From NCBI RefSeq assembly GCF_001411805.1, contig NZ_CP007213.1, positions 310,001-374,000 on the forward strand: DNA of 64,000 bases, given 5' to 3'. The notes beneath the pieces were generated by a model that worked only from the letters and a program-made list of their open reading frames with translations, was not told where the DNA came from and searched no databases. A program made the translations under genes and the position numbers. Source of the DNA: Burkholderia plantarii (lineage in GTDB: Bacteria; Pseudomonadota; Gammaproteobacteria; Burkholderiales; Burkholderiaceae). The first letter of the stretch is position 1. The number at the start of each line of letters is the position of its first letter. Positions 9,522 to 18,752 of this stretch are shown here, piece after piece.

Positions 9522-9563
9522 GGGTCCGTCGATCTGGTCACAGCCTGAGCTTTCGTTGCGGCT

Positions 9564-9625
9564 ACTGTAGGCGGTCGGCCCATGGCCGCGGGCGACGAAT
9601 GCGAAGCGAGAACGCGGTATGCGAA
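9564..9625 (-). promoter_or_regulatory. PIP/hrpII promoter of hrcD-hrpX-hrpY
   Basis: Minus-strand TTCGC (9625-9621), 15 bases, TTCGC (9605-9601), then exactly 31 bases, then TACAGT (9569-9564), matching YANNNT. This is a perfect PIP-box plus -10 arrangement for activation by the AraC regulator HrpB. The hrcD ATG follows 42 bases downstream. Confidence 0.85.
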
Positions 9626-10224
9626 CGGAGATGCGGGGCGGCGGGGGAGGGGGGCGGAGCGTGGATTGGCGGGCCGTCGGACGCCGGCTGGCGGGGGCGA
9701 AGGGGGGGAAATGGGGATTGAAGTCTTGTCGAGACAGGGGGTGGGTGGGGGCAGGGGAAGGAGGCGCCGGGGACGCTCGCCCGGCACGACGGCGGGGCAA
9801 GGGCCGCCGACCCGGGCGAGATGGTGGATTCAACGGAACTCGTGGCGATCCGCCATGGCCGGAACCCGCTTCAAGCGTGATGTCCTGGCGGCGATTCATG
9901 GCGCCGCCGCCGGCCTGCATCGCGAAGGTCGTCGGCAGGACGACGAGGCGCGAATGCGACGTTTTCCATATCGGAAAGGCGCCGCAATCCGATCCGGCGG
10001 ATATCGCCTGCATTCGCGAGGACGCGAACGTCAGCCGGAGCGTGTCCGCGCTTCATGTCGACACCCCCGTTTCCACGGTGCGGCGGCGGGAGCCGGGCGA
10101 CGGGACACCGGGCGGCATCGCCGCGCGCATGCCGCAACCGGTACGGAAAAACAGCCTCGCGATCTGCGGGTGAGGGATCGGGGGCAGGCGGGGCCGGCCA
10201 GGCGGTCCGGCGCGACCCGGCCGC
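9626..10224. other. Intergenic spacer between hrpV and hrcD
   Basis: About 600 bases with no convincing gene. The first part (9630-9760) is a G-rich run on the plus strand. Open frames here have Arg/Gly-rich, codon-bias-free translations. It separates the two leftward hrp operons. I see no second promoter element. Confidence 0.6.
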
Positions 10225-11127
10225 TCAAGGCTTCTTCCCCTGCGCCGCCTTCGCCATCCGCCCCGCGAGCCCCGCCCCCACGCTCTGCTGGATCGCCCCG
10301 CCGCGCTCACGCCTTGCCTTGCCGCGCAGCGGCGAGGCGCCGGGCTCCTCGCCGGGCCGCCCGCCGGCCTTGTACGAGGCGCGCAGCATCATCATCGGCA
10401 GGATCAGGTGGAACGACTCGCTGCCGCCGCCCTTGCCCAGATGCTGCAGCATCTCGCGCAGCACCTGCACGCCGCCGGCCCCCACCGGGCCGATCTTCAT
10501 CTCGATCTGCTGCAGCGCCACCATCAGCGCGGAGAGGCGCATCGCCCACGGTCCGGCCTCGCTGTTGCCGGCGGTCTGGAACAGATCACGCACCATGTCG
10601 TGCCACGCGTTGCGCACGGCCTCGGCGCGCTGCGCCTCGTCGCCGGGGCCGAACTTCGCCGCGATCGCGTCGAGCTGGCTCGGCGGCGCGGCCTGCGCCG
10701 AGGCCGGCCGCACGTCCGACGCCGCGGCGTCGCCGCCCGCCGCGCCGATCTCGGGCTGATCGTTCTGCTCCTGCTGCTGGCGCCCGCCGCCACCGCCGCG
10801 GCCGCCGTTCAGCGCATCCATGTCGTCCTGCTTGACCTGCACGTCGCCGCCCTCGTCGTCCCCGGCGCCGCTCGCGGCGTTGCGCCTGGCGCGCGCCACG
10901 TTGGCGCGCTTCTTGTTGCGCGCGAGGCTCGCGAACTTGCGCTGCGCGGCCTGGTTGCCGTTCTGCGCCTGGTTGGTGTTGGTGAACAGCGTGCCGTTGT
11001 AGCTGGTGGCGCGCTGCGCCGCGCGCGCGCCTTCCTTGCCGGCGGCGTTCTGCTGCGCGTCGGCCAGGCGCGCCTGACCGGCGGCGTTGGCCTGCGCGTT
11101 GCTGCTCGGTGCGCGATTGATTGCCAT
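10225..11127 (-). CDS. hrpV: Hrp secretion protein HrpV
   Basis: A 300-residue protein. The N-terminal half is Ala/Asn/Gln/Arg-rich and probably disordered. A Gly-rich linker (GGRGGGGGRQQQEQ) leads to a helical C-terminal domain (LDAIAAKFGPGDEAQRAEAV... MRLSALMVALQQIEMKIG... LREMLQHLGKGG... FHLILPMMMLRASYKAG). In the Ralstonia-type hrp order the gene next to hrcS is hrpV, which is the basis for the name. Its role is not well defined. A strong AAGGAGG site precedes the ATG. It follows hrcS by 16 bases and is the last gene of the hrcU operon. Confidence 0.68.
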   Translation of the reverse strand: MAINRAPSSNAQANAAGQARLADAQQNAAGKEGARAAQRATSYNGTLFTNTNQAQNGNQAAQRKFASLARNKKRANVARARRNAASGAGDDEGGDVQVKQDDMDALNGGRGGGGGRQQQEQNDQPEIGAAGGDAAASDVRPASAQAAPPSQLDAIAAKFGPGDEAQRAEAVRNAWHDMVRDLFQTAGNSEAGPWAMRLSALMVALQQIEMKIGPVGAGGVQVLREMLQHLGKGGGSESFHLILPMMMLRASYKAGGRPGEEPGASPLRGKARRERGGAIQQSVGAGLAGRMAKAAQGKKP

Positions 11128-11143
11128 CGAATCCTCCTTGCCG

Positions 11144-11407
11144 TTACAGCGGCACCGCGGTGCGCATCAACTGGTTCGCGAAGTGCAGCACGGCCGCGCA
11201 GCACACCGGCGCGGCGATCACGATCGTGATGGTCACGGCGATCAGCTTGAGCACCTGCGGCAGCGTCTGGTCCTGCAGCGACGTGATGGCCTGCACGAAC
11301 GACACGCCGAGCCCGACCACGGCGGCGACGATCACGGGCGGCAGCGACACGGTCAGGCACAGCAGCATGCCCTCGGTGGTGAAGCGGATCAGCGAATCGA
11401 CATCCAT
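11144..11407 (-). CDS. hrcS: Type III export apparatus protein HrcS (SctS)
   Basis: An 87-residue protein with two transmembrane hairpin segments (GMLLCLTVSLPPVIVAAVVGLGV and VLKLIAVTITIVIAAPVCCAAVL) and the family's conserved SFVQAITSLQDQTLPQVLKL stretch between them. SctS packs with SctR and SctT into the helical inner-membrane export gate through which substrates enter the needle channel. Length and motifs are full and typical. Lies 15 bases after hrcR. Confidence 0.95.
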   Translation of the reverse strand: MDVDSLIRFTTEGMLLCLTVSLPPVIVAAVVGLGVSFVQAITSLQDQTLPQVLKLIAVTITIVIAAPVCCAAVLHFANQLMRTAVPL

Positions 11408-11422
11408 CGTCGAGGCTCCAGG

Positions 11423-12073
11423 TTACTTGTAGGTCATCACGAGGCCGTGGATCAGCGTCGACCAGCCGTCCATCACCACGAACAGCAGCAGCTTGAACGG
11501 GATCGCGACGTTGGTCGGCGTGACCTGGTTCAGCCCCAGCGCGAGCAGCACGTTGGCGATGATCAGGTCGACCACGATGAACGCGATGTAGAGCAGGAAG
11601 CCGATCTTGAACGCGTCGGTCAGCTCCGAGAGCGTGAACGACGGCGCGAGCACGATCAGGTCGTGCTCGGATAGCTGCTGGGCCTGCTCCTTGGGCCACA
11701 CCACGGCGGCCGAGCGCAGGAAGAAGCGCTTCTCGCGCTCCTGGGTGTGTTTCTCGAGGAACGCGCGGAACGGCTCCTTGGCCGCGCCGAACGCCTGGAT
11801 CAGCGCCTGCGACGGCTGCGAGGCGAGCTGCTGGCCTTCCAGCGACTTCGACGCCTGCATGCCGATCGGCGCCATCACGTACAGCGAGACCAGGATCGCG
11901 ATGCCGTTGAGCACCATGTTGGGCGGCACCTGCTGCACGCCGAGCGCGTTGCGCAGCAGGCCGAGCACCACCACGATCTTCGCGTAGGAGGTGACCACCA
12001 TCGCCACGAAGGGCAGCAGGCTGATCGCGATGACGACCAGCAGCAGCCCGGTAATGTCACTGAACTGAACCAT
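11423..12073 (-). CDS. hrcR: Type III export apparatus protein HrcR (SctR)
   Basis: A 216-residue protein with about four transmembrane segments. Family hallmarks include LLPFVAMVVTSYAKIVVVL, LLRNALGVQQVPPNMVLNG, LAPSFTLSELTDAFKIGFLL and FIVVDLIIANVLLALGL. It forms the core pentamer of the export gate. ATG at 12073 (MVQFSDITG) is chosen over an in-frame upstream start at 12118; it overlaps the end of hrcQ by 17 bases, consistent with translational coupling. Confidence 0.95.
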   Translation of the reverse strand: MVQFSDITGLLLVVIAISLLPFVAMVVTSYAKIVVVLGLLRNALGVQQVPPNMVLNGIAILVSLYVMAPIGMQASKSLEGQQLASQPSQALIQAFGAAKEPFRAFLEKHTQEREKRFFLRSAAVVWPKEQAQQLSEHDLIVLAPSFTLSELTDAFKIGFLLYIAFIVVDLIIANVLLALGLNQVTPTNVAIPFKLLLFVVMDGWSTLIHGLVMTYK

Positions 12074-13391
12074 GCCGATGGGCCATCCTGATGATGCGCA
12101 CGCCAAGATGCTCGCCAACCGTCACGAGCTCCCCGAAACCGACCGTCTGGCCGTGTACCACGAGCCGCAGCTGCGCGTCGGCGGCCGGCACCGGCAGCTC
12201 GACCACGTAGCCCGGCCCGAGCGAGGACAGCTGGTCGAGCGGCAGCGCGACCGTGTCGATCTCGAACTGCACCGGTAGCTCGATGTTGCCGACGGTGATC
12301 GCTTCGTCGGGGCGATCCGTCGCTAGGCCGAGATCGGCGCGGGTCGAATCGAGTTCGTCGGACATGTACCACTCCTGATTTAAGGTAAGCGACCGCCCGT
12401 CGAGCACCGCCTGCGCGTGGACGCGCGCATGGCCGCGCGCGCCCCACGTCGCGACGACGCGCGGTCCCGCGCCGTCGCCGCGGCCGCCGGCCTGCAGCGA
12501 CGCCGCGTCGAAGGTTGGGAACAGACAGCGCAGCAGCACGTCTCCGGGTTCGAGCGCGGCGAGCGTGTCGACCGCGAAGGTTCGCGTGCCGACGATCGCG
12601 CTGCCCGGTAGGGTCAGCGCGGGGAACGCCGTGCGCCAGGCGTCGCTCGGGGTGCGAGCGATCAGCGCGTCCACGGTGGCGAGCGCGGCGCTGCCGAGGG
12701 CCACGGTGCAATCGATGCGGGTCTCGCCGAAGCTGATCGACAGCGCCGCGGGCGGCACGTCGAAGGCGAGCTCGGCCACGCAGTCGGCCAGCGGGCGGCG
12801 CGTGACCGAGACCACGCGCGGCGCGTCGAAGCCGAGCCGCGCGAGCGCGGCGGCGAGCGGATCGAGCAGCACGCCGGCCACGGTCTGGCGCAGCGCGAGT
12901 TCGGCGCCGCCCGGCGCGAGCATGGCCGGGCCGCCCGGCGCGCCGGCGCGGTCGGGCCACGCGACGATCGCGAGCGCCGGATGCGCGTCGAGGTCGAGCT
13001 CGACGAACACCGGGCGCGGCGCGGCGCCCGGCGCGGCCACCGACAGCTCGATCACGGCCGGATCGCGCGCGGCCGGCCCCGCGCCCGGACGCCCCGCGGC
13101 GAGGCCGGCGAGCGGCGCCGCGTGCAGCACGGTGGCGCCGGTGGCGGCCAGCACCGCCGCGCCGAAGCGCGTGTCGTGCAGCGTCTGGGTCAGGCGCGCG
13201 GTGGCGCTGTCGATCCGGCGCGGCACCGCGCGCGCGATCGGCGCGCCGCCGGCGCGTGCATCGGGCACATCGGGCGCGCCGCCGGCGGGCATGGCCGGGC
13301 CCGCCGCGGGGGCGGCCGGCGCCGTCGGCACGCGGGCAGGAACTGCGCTCGCGTCGCCGTCGCGGGTCGTCGCGGTGAGAAAGTCGGCCAT
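12057..13391 (-). CDS. hrcQ: Type III C-ring/sorting platform protein HrcQ (SctQ)
   Basis: A 444-residue protein with an Ala/Pro-rich first 50 residues and a SPOA (FliN-like surface presentation) domain at the C-terminus (ITVGNIELPVQFEIDTVALP, LGPGYVVELPVPAADAQLRLVVHGQ, GELVTVGEHLGVRI). SctQ builds the cytosolic pods that sort chaperone-effector complexes. It is a single full-length protein here, as in Ralstonia, not split into HrcQa/HrcQb as in Pseudomonas syringae. Starts 12 bases after hpaP and overlaps hrcR. Confidence 0.92.
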   Translation of the reverse strand: MADFLTATTRDGDASAVPARVPTAPAAPAAGPAMPAGGAPDVPDARAGGAPIARAVPRRIDSATARLTQTLHDTRFGAAVLAATGATVLHAAPLAGLAAGRPGAGPAARDPAVIELSVAAPGAAPRPVFVELDLDAHPALAIVAWPDRAGAPGGPAMLAPGGAELALRQTVAGVLLDPLAAALARLGFDAPRVVSVTRRPLADCVAELAFDVPPAALSISFGETRIDCTVALGSAALATVDALIARTPSDAWRTAFPALTLPGSAIVGTRTFAVDTLAALEPGDVLLRCLFPTFDAASLQAGGRGDGAGPRVVATWGARGHARVHAQAVLDGRSLTLNQEWYMSDELDSTRADLGLATDRPDEAITVGNIELPVQFEIDTVALPLDQLSSLGPGYVVELPVPAADAQLRLVVHGQTVGFGELVTVGEHLGVRIIRMAHRHGSVQ

Positions 13392-13403
13392 GCGGGAATC
13401 GGA

Positions 13404-14057
13404 TTACCAGACGGTGAGTTCGATGTCGCGGAGTTCGCCCCACGCGCGCAGCGTGTCGGCGAGCTCGCGCTCAAGCATCGTGCTGTGGGTCAAGAGTAAG
13501 TCGCGCGAGGCCGGGTCCTGCGCGTCGAACCGAAGTCGGAGACTGAAACGCGAAAGCGACAGCGCGAGCCGCGTATGCGGCAGCAGCGCGGGATCCAGCG
13601 TCATCTGGGCTTCCCAGTTGCCGGCGTTGGCGATGGCCGGGTCGCCGCAGAACGCGGCGATCTCGCGCGTGAGCACGCCGAGCACCTTCAGGTATTGCTG
13701 CTGGTGCATGTAGACGGCCGACACCACCGGCACGGCGGCGCGCTCGACGCGCGAACTCAGGCTGTCCCGGGTGTCCTCGGACGGCGCCGGTGCCTCGGGC
13801 GGCTCGGGCGGCGCGGCGGCGCTCTCGTCGGGCGCCGTGCGCGGGTCGAAGTAGAGCGCGATCTCGGCCTGGCCGGCCGGTTCGTCGTCCGGCGCCTCGC
13901 GGCCGCCCTGCTGCGGCTGGCCGCGCGCGGGCAGGCGGTGCGGGGAACGGCGCGCGGCCAGCGACGCGTAGTCGAAGCGCCGCTCGCGCGCGCCGCCCGG
14001 CTCGTCGGCGGCGGTGCCGGGGATGATGCGCGCGGCGCGCGAATCGATGCTCGTCAT
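13404..14057 (-). CDS. hpaP: HpaP, Hrp-associated substrate-specificity/needle control protein
   Basis: A 217-residue protein. The first 100 residues are Pro/Arg/Glu-rich and probably disordered. The folded C-terminal domain (WEAQMTLDPALLPHTRLALSLSRFSLRLRF ... LAWGELRDIELTVW region) has the pattern of the HpaP/HpaC/YscP-FliK C-terminal switch domain. These proteins interact with the HrcU cytosolic domain and switch secretion from early to late substrates. It overlaps hrcV by four bases (ATGA) and precedes hrcQ, the usual Ralstonia order. Confidence 0.82.
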   Translation of the reverse strand: MTSIDSRAARIIPGTAADEPGGARERRFDYASLAARRSPHRLPARGQPQQGGREAPDDEPAGQAEIALYFDPRTAPDESAAAPPEPPEAPAPSEDTRDSLSSRVERAAVPVVSAVYMHQQQYLKVLGVLTREIAAFCGDPAIANAGNWEAQMTLDPALLPHTRLALSLSRFSLRLRFDAQDPASRDLLLTHSTMLERELADTLRAWGELRDIELTVW

Positions 14058-16159
14058 GCGGTCAGCGTCACGCGGCCGACGGGCTTCAGCTCGACGTGCT
14101 CGCCGAGCTCCTGGTACGAATAGACCGACAGCCAGCCGAGCCGCGACTCGATCATGCGCCGCACGTAGCGGCGGATGTCCATCGAGGTGACCAGCACCAC
14201 GCCCTCACGCGGCGCGGCGCCCGTGAACGACTGGATCCGGTCGATCAGGAACGCGGCGTCGTTGGGCGGCAGCGCGAGGAAGTTGCCGGTCGGCGTCTGC
14301 TTGATCGCGGCGCGGATGTGCTGCTCGGCCTGCATGTCGAACAGCACCGCCGAGAGCTGCCGCTCGCCCTTGGCGGCGCGATGCGCGAGGAAGCGCGAGA
14401 GGTCGCCGCGCACGTACTCGGTCAGCATCAGCATGTCCTTTTCCTTGGCGCCCCAGGCGATCAGGCTCTCCATGATCGAGCGCACGTTGCGGATCGACAC
14501 CTGTTCCTCCAGCAGCCGGCGCAGCACGTCGGCGATCCGCTGCGGCGGCAGCACCTTCTGCACCTCGGCCACCAGGCCCGGCGCGTCGTGGCTCAGCTGG
14601 TCGAGGATCCACTGCACCTCCTGGATGCCGAGGAACAGCGTCGCGTGGCGCTGCATGGCGGCCACGCAGGCGTGTGCGATGACCTGCTCGGCGCGCCACA
14701 CCGGCGTCTTGGCCGGCACGCCGCGCTCGTCGATCCAGCGCGTGGGGGTGCCCGCCGAGTCGAGCGACGGGCCGTCCTCGGTCTTCTCGGCCAGCGCCTG
14801 CAGCTTCTCCGCCGAGGCCGCCGCGACCTCGGCCGGCAGCAGGCGCGTGTCGGGCAGCATCGCCTTGCCGGTCGGGATCGTCACCATCAGGTGCGGCACG
14901 TCGTGGATCAGGATCTCGAAGGTGGCGATCGGCAGCGCCGCGTGGACCCACATCGTGATGCCGGGGAACGGCAGCCCGAGCGCCTCCTGCAGCGCCGCGC
15001 GCTCGGCCTCGAAGGCGGCGTCGAGGACCGGCATGGCCAGCTTCGCGGCCAGGTCCGGCGAGATCCGCACGCCCACCGCGCAGGCGAACTGCGGCGCGCG
15101 CGGCAGGATCGGCGGCACCTCGGTCTTGGCGCCCACGCGCTGCATCGAGGCGAGCGTCTCGGCGCCGCCGTGCTCGCCGTCGCGCGACGAGGGCTTCTTG
15201 ACCGACAGCCGGTAGCCGGCGAACGACAGCGCCGCGGCCAGCAGCACGAACAGCAGCGACGGGAAGCCCGGCACGATCGCGAAGCCGAGCAGCAGCACCG
15301 CGGCGAAGAACAGCGCGCGGGCGCTCGAGCCGAGCTGGTGGCCGATCTCGTCGCCGAGCGAGCGCTGCTTGGTCTGGCGCTCGTCGGCCACCCGCGTGAT
15401 CATCACGCCGGCGGCCACCGACAGCAGCAGCGAGGGGATCTGCGAGACCATCGCGTCACCGACCGACAGCACCGAGAAGCGGTTCGCCGCGTCGCCGGCC
15501 GACATGCCGTGGTAGGCCACGCCCACCGCGATACCGGCCAGGATGTTGATCATCGTGATGATGAGGCCGGCGATCGCGTCGCCCTTCACGAACTTCATCG
15601 CGCCGTCCATGCCGCCGTGCAGCTGGCTTTCCACCGCCAGCGTGGCGCGCTTGCGCTTGGCTTCCTCGGGCGTGAGCAGGTTCGCGCGCAGGTCGGCGTC
15701 GATGCTCATCTGCTTGCCGGGCAGCGCGTCGAGCGTGAAGCGCGCGCCCACCTCGGCCACCCGCTCCGAGCCCTTGGCGATCACGATGAACTGCACGGTG
15801 GTGATGATCGCGAACACCACGAGACCCACCACCAGGTTGCCGCCCACCACCAGCTTGCCGAAGCTCTCGATGATGTTGCCGGCCTCGGCGTGCAGCAGGA
15901 TCGACTTGGTGGAGGCGATGTTCAGCGAGAGCCGGAACAGCGTGGTGAACAGCAGCAGCGACGGGAACGCCGAGAGCGCCGAGATGTCGGGCACGTACAT
16001 CGTGATCATCAGCAGCGTCACGCTGATGGTGATGTTCAGGCCGAGCAGCATGTCGATCAGCAGCGGCGGCAGCGGCAGGATCATCAGCGAGATGATCGCC
16101 ACCACCAGCGCGACGATTCCGATTTCGCCGCCGGCGGGGAGTTTCAGGGACTTCAGCAT
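14054..16159 (-). CDS. hrcV: Type III export gate protein HrcV (SctV/LcrD family)
   Basis: A 701-residue protein. Seven or so transmembrane segments fill the first 320 residues. The conserved LcrD/FlhA loop (FPSLLLFTTLFRLSLNIASTK) and PGKQMSIDADL motif are present. A large cytosolic domain from about 350 forms the nonameric ring that docks chaperones and substrates. Length matches the family. Lies 21 bases downstream of hrcU in the leftward operon. Confidence 0.97.
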   Translation of the reverse strand: MLKSLKLPAGGEIGIVALVVAIISLMILPLPPLLIDMLLGLNITISVTLLMITMYVPDISALSAFPSLLLFTTLFRLSLNIASTKSILLHAEAGNIIESFGKLVVGGNLVVGLVVFAIITTVQFIVIAKGSERVAEVGARFTLDALPGKQMSIDADLRANLLTPEEAKRKRATLAVESQLHGGMDGAMKFVKGDAIAGLIITMINILAGIAVGVAYHGMSAGDAANRFSVLSVGDAMVSQIPSLLLSVAAGVMITRVADERQTKQRSLGDEIGHQLGSSARALFFAAVLLLGFAIVPGFPSLLFVLLAAALSFAGYRLSVKKPSSRDGEHGGAETLASMQRVGAKTEVPPILPRAPQFACAVGVRISPDLAAKLAMPVLDAAFEAERAALQEALGLPFPGITMWVHAALPIATFEILIHDVPHLMVTIPTGKAMLPDTRLLPAEVAAASAEKLQALAEKTEDGPSLDSAGTPTRWIDERGVPAKTPVWRAEQVIAHACVAAMQRHATLFLGIQEVQWILDQLSHDAPGLVAEVQKVLPPQRIADVLRRLLEEQVSIRNVRSIMESLIAWGAKEKDMLMLTEYVRGDLSRFLAHRAAKGERQLSAVLFDMQAEQHIRAAIKQTPTGNFLALPPNDAAFLIDRIQSFTGAAPREGVVLVTSMDIRRYVRRMIESRLGWLSVYSYQELGEHVELKPVGRVTLTA

Positions 16160-16180
16160 CGTGGCTCCGGCTCTCGGCGG

Positions 16181-17239
16181 TCAGTGTTGCGTGTCGCTGC
16201 GGGCCGCGCCGATCGAATCGACCCAGCGCAGGATCGCGGCGATGGTCTCGAACAGCGCGTCGGGGATCGGCTCGTCGAGCCCGACCTTGTAGAGCGCGCG
16301 CGCCACCGGCGGGTTGCCGACGATCGGCACCTCGGCCTCGGCGGCGGCGCGCCGGATCGCGGCGGCGGCCTCGTCCATGCCCTTGGCGATCACCACCGGC
16401 AGCGGGTGCTCGTCGGGCGCGTAGCGCAGCGCCACCGCGTAGTGGGTGGGGTTGACCACCACCACGTTGGCGCGCGCCATGCGCGGCGGCGGCGCGTTGG
16501 CCATCTCGCGCGCGATGCGGCGGCGCTCGCCCTTGATCATCGGGTCGCCCTCGTCGTTCTTGTGCTCGCGCTTGATCTCGTCCTTCGACATCTTCATCTG
16601 CTTCATGAACAGCATCTTCTGCAGCTTGACGTCGGCCGCGCCCACCAGCACGAAGATCACCGCGGCGATCATCATCAGCTTGAGCAGGATGCCCCAGTAC
16701 ATCGCCGAGATCTCGGCGAGCGGCTGGTAGATCGCGCCCGAGACGAGCGGGATCAGGCCGCGCACCACCACCCACATCACGGCGAAGATCAGCGAGGCCT
16801 TGACGACCATCTTGATCGTCTCGATCACCGTCTTCATCGAGAAGATCTTCTTGAGCCCCTCGCCCGGGTTCAGCGCGTTCAGGTTCGGCATCACCGGCTT
16901 GAACGCGATCTGCAGCCCGACCTGCATCGCCGAGCCCATCACGCCCGCGAGCGCGGCGGCCAGCGCGAGCGGCACCACCGCCAGCAGCGCGATGCCGCCG
17001 AAGCGGTAGAGCCGGTCGAACATGTCGGGCAGCGCGTGGTCGGTGGTGACGAAGTCGAGCGCGCTCACCACCAGCTGGCGCATCGAGTCGCGCAGGTGGG
17101 CGCTCGCGGCGATCACGAAGCCGATCGCGGCCAGCATCGAGATCGCGTCCGCCAGGTCCGAGCTCTTCGACGCCTGGCCGTCCTTGCGGGCGTCGCGCAG
17201 CTTCTTGTCGGTTGGCTCTTCGGTTTTTTCGTCGCTCAT
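16181..17239 (-). CDS. hrcU: Type III autoprotease switch protein HrcU (SctU)
   Basis: A 352-residue protein. The N-terminus is MSDEKTEEPTDKKLRDARKDGQ, the standard FlhB/YscU opening. Four transmembrane segments are followed by a charged linker and the self-cleaving NPTH motif (VVVVNPTHYAVALRY). Cleavage between Asn and Pro allows the switch from early to late substrates, working with HpaP. ATG at 17239 is chosen by homology; in-frame upstream sequence is Arg/Pro-rich and lies in the promoter. First gene of hrcU-hrcV-hpaP-hrcQ-hrcR-hrcS-hrpV. Confidence 0.97.
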   Translation of the reverse strand: MSDEKTEEPTDKKLRDARKDGQASKSSDLADAISMLAAIGFVIAASAHLRDSMRQLVVSALDFVTTDHALPDMFDRLYRFGGIALLAVVPLALAAALAGVMGSAMQVGLQIAFKPVMPNLNALNPGEGLKKIFSMKTVIETIKMVVKASLIFAVMWVVVRGLIPLVSGAIYQPLAEISAMYWGILLKLMMIAAVIFVLVGAADVKLQKMLFMKQMKMSKDEIKREHKNDEGDPMIKGERRRIAREMANAPPPRMARANVVVVNPTHYAVALRYAPDEHPLPVVIAKGMDEAAAAIRRAAAEAEVPIVGNPPVARALYKVGLDEPIPDALFETIAAILRWVDSIGAARSDTQH

Positions 17240-17342
17240 CGCTCGGTGCTTCGTCGCAGACGCGTCGGCCCGGGGGCGGACTGGGTGGCGGGGTGGCCGC
17301 TCGCGCGCGGCTGGGCGCGGCATGGAGCGGGCCGGTCGGACG

Positions 17343-17404
17343 AAGATAGCCGCGCGGGGGCGGCGGCAGGCCCCCCGACGCGAATCGGGCGCTGCGCATG
17401 CGAA
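17343..17404 (-). promoter_or_regulatory. PIP/hrpII promoter of the hrcU operon
   Basis: Minus-strand TTCGC (17404-17400), 15 bases, TTCGC (17384-17380), 31 bases, then TATCTT (17348-17343), which fits YANNNT. It drives hrcU leftward and lies back to back with the hrpB1 promoter in the divergent 463-base gap. Confidence 0.85.
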
Positions 17405-17579
17405 GTCTCGCGCGGCGGCGCGGATGGGGGGCCCGATGGCGGGCCGCCCGGGACCGGCCGCGGCGCGGCAAAACCGTTGTCCGGCGCGGCTTTGCGCATT
17501 TCGTGCGGATTTTGTGCGGGCGGCGCGAGTGGCGCGCGCCGGCGCCCGCCCGGCGCCGCTCCTGCACCCTTCGGGAGGC

Positions 17580-17641
17580 TTCGTTTTCGGTGCGTTCGCT
17601 TCGCATCGCGCACCGCGCGGGTCACGGCCGGTTGCTAAGGT
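17580..17641 (+). promoter_or_regulatory. PIP/hrpII promoter of the hrpB1 operon
   Basis: TTCGT (17580-17584), 15 bases, TTCGC (17600-17604), 31 bases, then TAAGGT (17636-17641), matching YANNNT. The hrpB1 ATG is 61 bases further on. This predicts HrpB-dependent rightward transcription of hrpB1 through hrcT. Confidence 0.83.
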
Positions 17642-17702
17642 TCCGTCGTGCGTCCGATCGACCCCGAGCGCGGCGCGAAGAATACCGCCAGGAGAATGCG
17701 CG

Positions 17703-18287
17703 ATGACCAACGCCACACCCGATTACCTGAACTGCAGCCCGGAGATCGTCGGAGGACTGATCGAGACGGCATCCGATGCACTGTTGCAGACCTTCCCGAA
17801 GGTGTCGGTCGATCCCTACGACATCGAGCTGATGCTCGACGCGCTGCGCGTGCTGCGCCCGAAGGTGCCGGAAATCCAGATGCTCGACGGCATCCTGCAC
17901 ATGGTGCGCAACCACTGGGACGACGCGATCCTGGTGCTGCGCGAGGTCAGCGAGAGCGCGCCGCGCTTCGCCTACGCGAAGGCGCTGCTGGCGTTCTGCC
18001 TGTCCACCAAGGGTGACGCGGACTGGAAGATGGTGGCCAACGAGGTGCTCGAAGGCAACCCGACGCGCGATACCGTCTCGCTGGTGAAGGCGCTGCATGC
18101 GCGCGAGGAACTCGTCAACGCGGTGCAGGCGAGCCGCAACGGCAGCACCTTCATCACGCCGGCCTCGGTCGAGGAACTGAACGAGGAACTGGCCGCCCGC
18201 GGCGACAAGCCCGACGTCGCGCCGGTCAGCCAGCCGCCGTCGGCCGGCATCGAATCGCTGCCGTTCGGCGTCGCGCTGCGCGCCTGA
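17703..18287 (+). CDS. hrpB1: Type III secretion protein HrpB1 (HrpK of Ralstonia)
   Basis: A 194-residue helical protein (IVGGLIETASDALLQTFPKVSVDPYDIELMLDALRVLRP) of the HrpB1/HrpK family, whose pattern is tetratricopeptide-like. The Xanthomonas member is periplasmic and binds peptidoglycan, helping the machine cross the wall. No classical signal peptide is seen, as in other members. AGGAG precedes the ATG. First gene of the rightward apparatus operon. Confidence 0.88.
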   Translation: MTNATPDYLNCSPEIVGGLIETASDALLQTFPKVSVDPYDIELMLDALRVLRPKVPEIQMLDGILHMVRNHWDDAILVLREVSESAPRFAYAKALLAFCLSTKGDADWKMVANEVLEGNPTRDTVSLVKALHAREELVNAVQASRNGSTFITPASVEELNEELAARGDKPDVAPVSQPPSAGIESLPFGVALRA

Positions 18288-18318
18288 GCGCCTTTCCTTC
18301 CCCGCACGGAGAACGCCG

Positions 18319-18705
18319 ATGACCGCCATCGACCATTCCGCGGCGCTGCGCGCGTCGCTCGAAGCCCTCTCGAAGCCGGAAGCCGCGAGCGGTTCGCCCG
18401 CCGCGGCCGACAAGTTCAAGGCGCTGATGGAAAAGCCGTCGATGGCGCCGCCGCATGCCGAGCAGAGCCATTCGCTGGAGGTCGCCTCGAAGCTGGTGGC
18501 GGCGCAGGACGCGGAACTGCAGCGCAGCGTCACCGACGCGGCCGAGTTCATGCAGCGCGCCCCCGAGATGAGCCTCAACGAGATGAACGCCGGTTCGATC
18601 CGCCTCACCTACGAGCTGGCCAGCACGCAGCTCGACATGGAAGCGAAGATGGGCGTCGTGAACGCGTCGAAGTCGTCGATCGAAACGCTGATGAAAAACC
18701 AGTGA
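18319..18705 (+). CDS. hrpB2: Type III inner rod protein HrpB2 (HrpJ of Ralstonia)
   Basis: A 128-residue protein. The helical C-terminus ends [12 protein letters not shown], resembling the conserved end of HrpB2/YscI-type inner-rod proteins, which is needed for secretion. It is an early substrate that builds the periplasmic rod and contacts HrcU and HpaP-type switches. Starts 31 bases after hrpB1 with CACGGAG as ribosome site. Confidence 0.88.
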   Translation: MTAIDHSAALRASLEALSKPEAASGSPAAADKFKALMEKPSMAPPHAEQSHSLEVASKLVAAQDAELQRSVTDAAEFMQRAPEMSLNEMNAGSIRLTYELASTQLDMEAKMGVVNASKSSIETLMKNQ

Positions 18706-18752
18706 CCCGCGGCGCCCGCGGGCGCCGCGCGGTCACCCGCGGAAATTACGCC

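Noticed and set aside
9626..10224. Small ORFs in the hrpV-hrcD spacer
   Set aside because: Composition is Arg/Gly-rich, starts lack ribosome sites and no motifs are visible.
14096..17638. 1,180-codon plus-strand frame across hrcV and hrcU
   Set aside because: It is antisense to two unmistakable secretion genes and its translation is His/Arg/Gln-rich low-complexity sequence.
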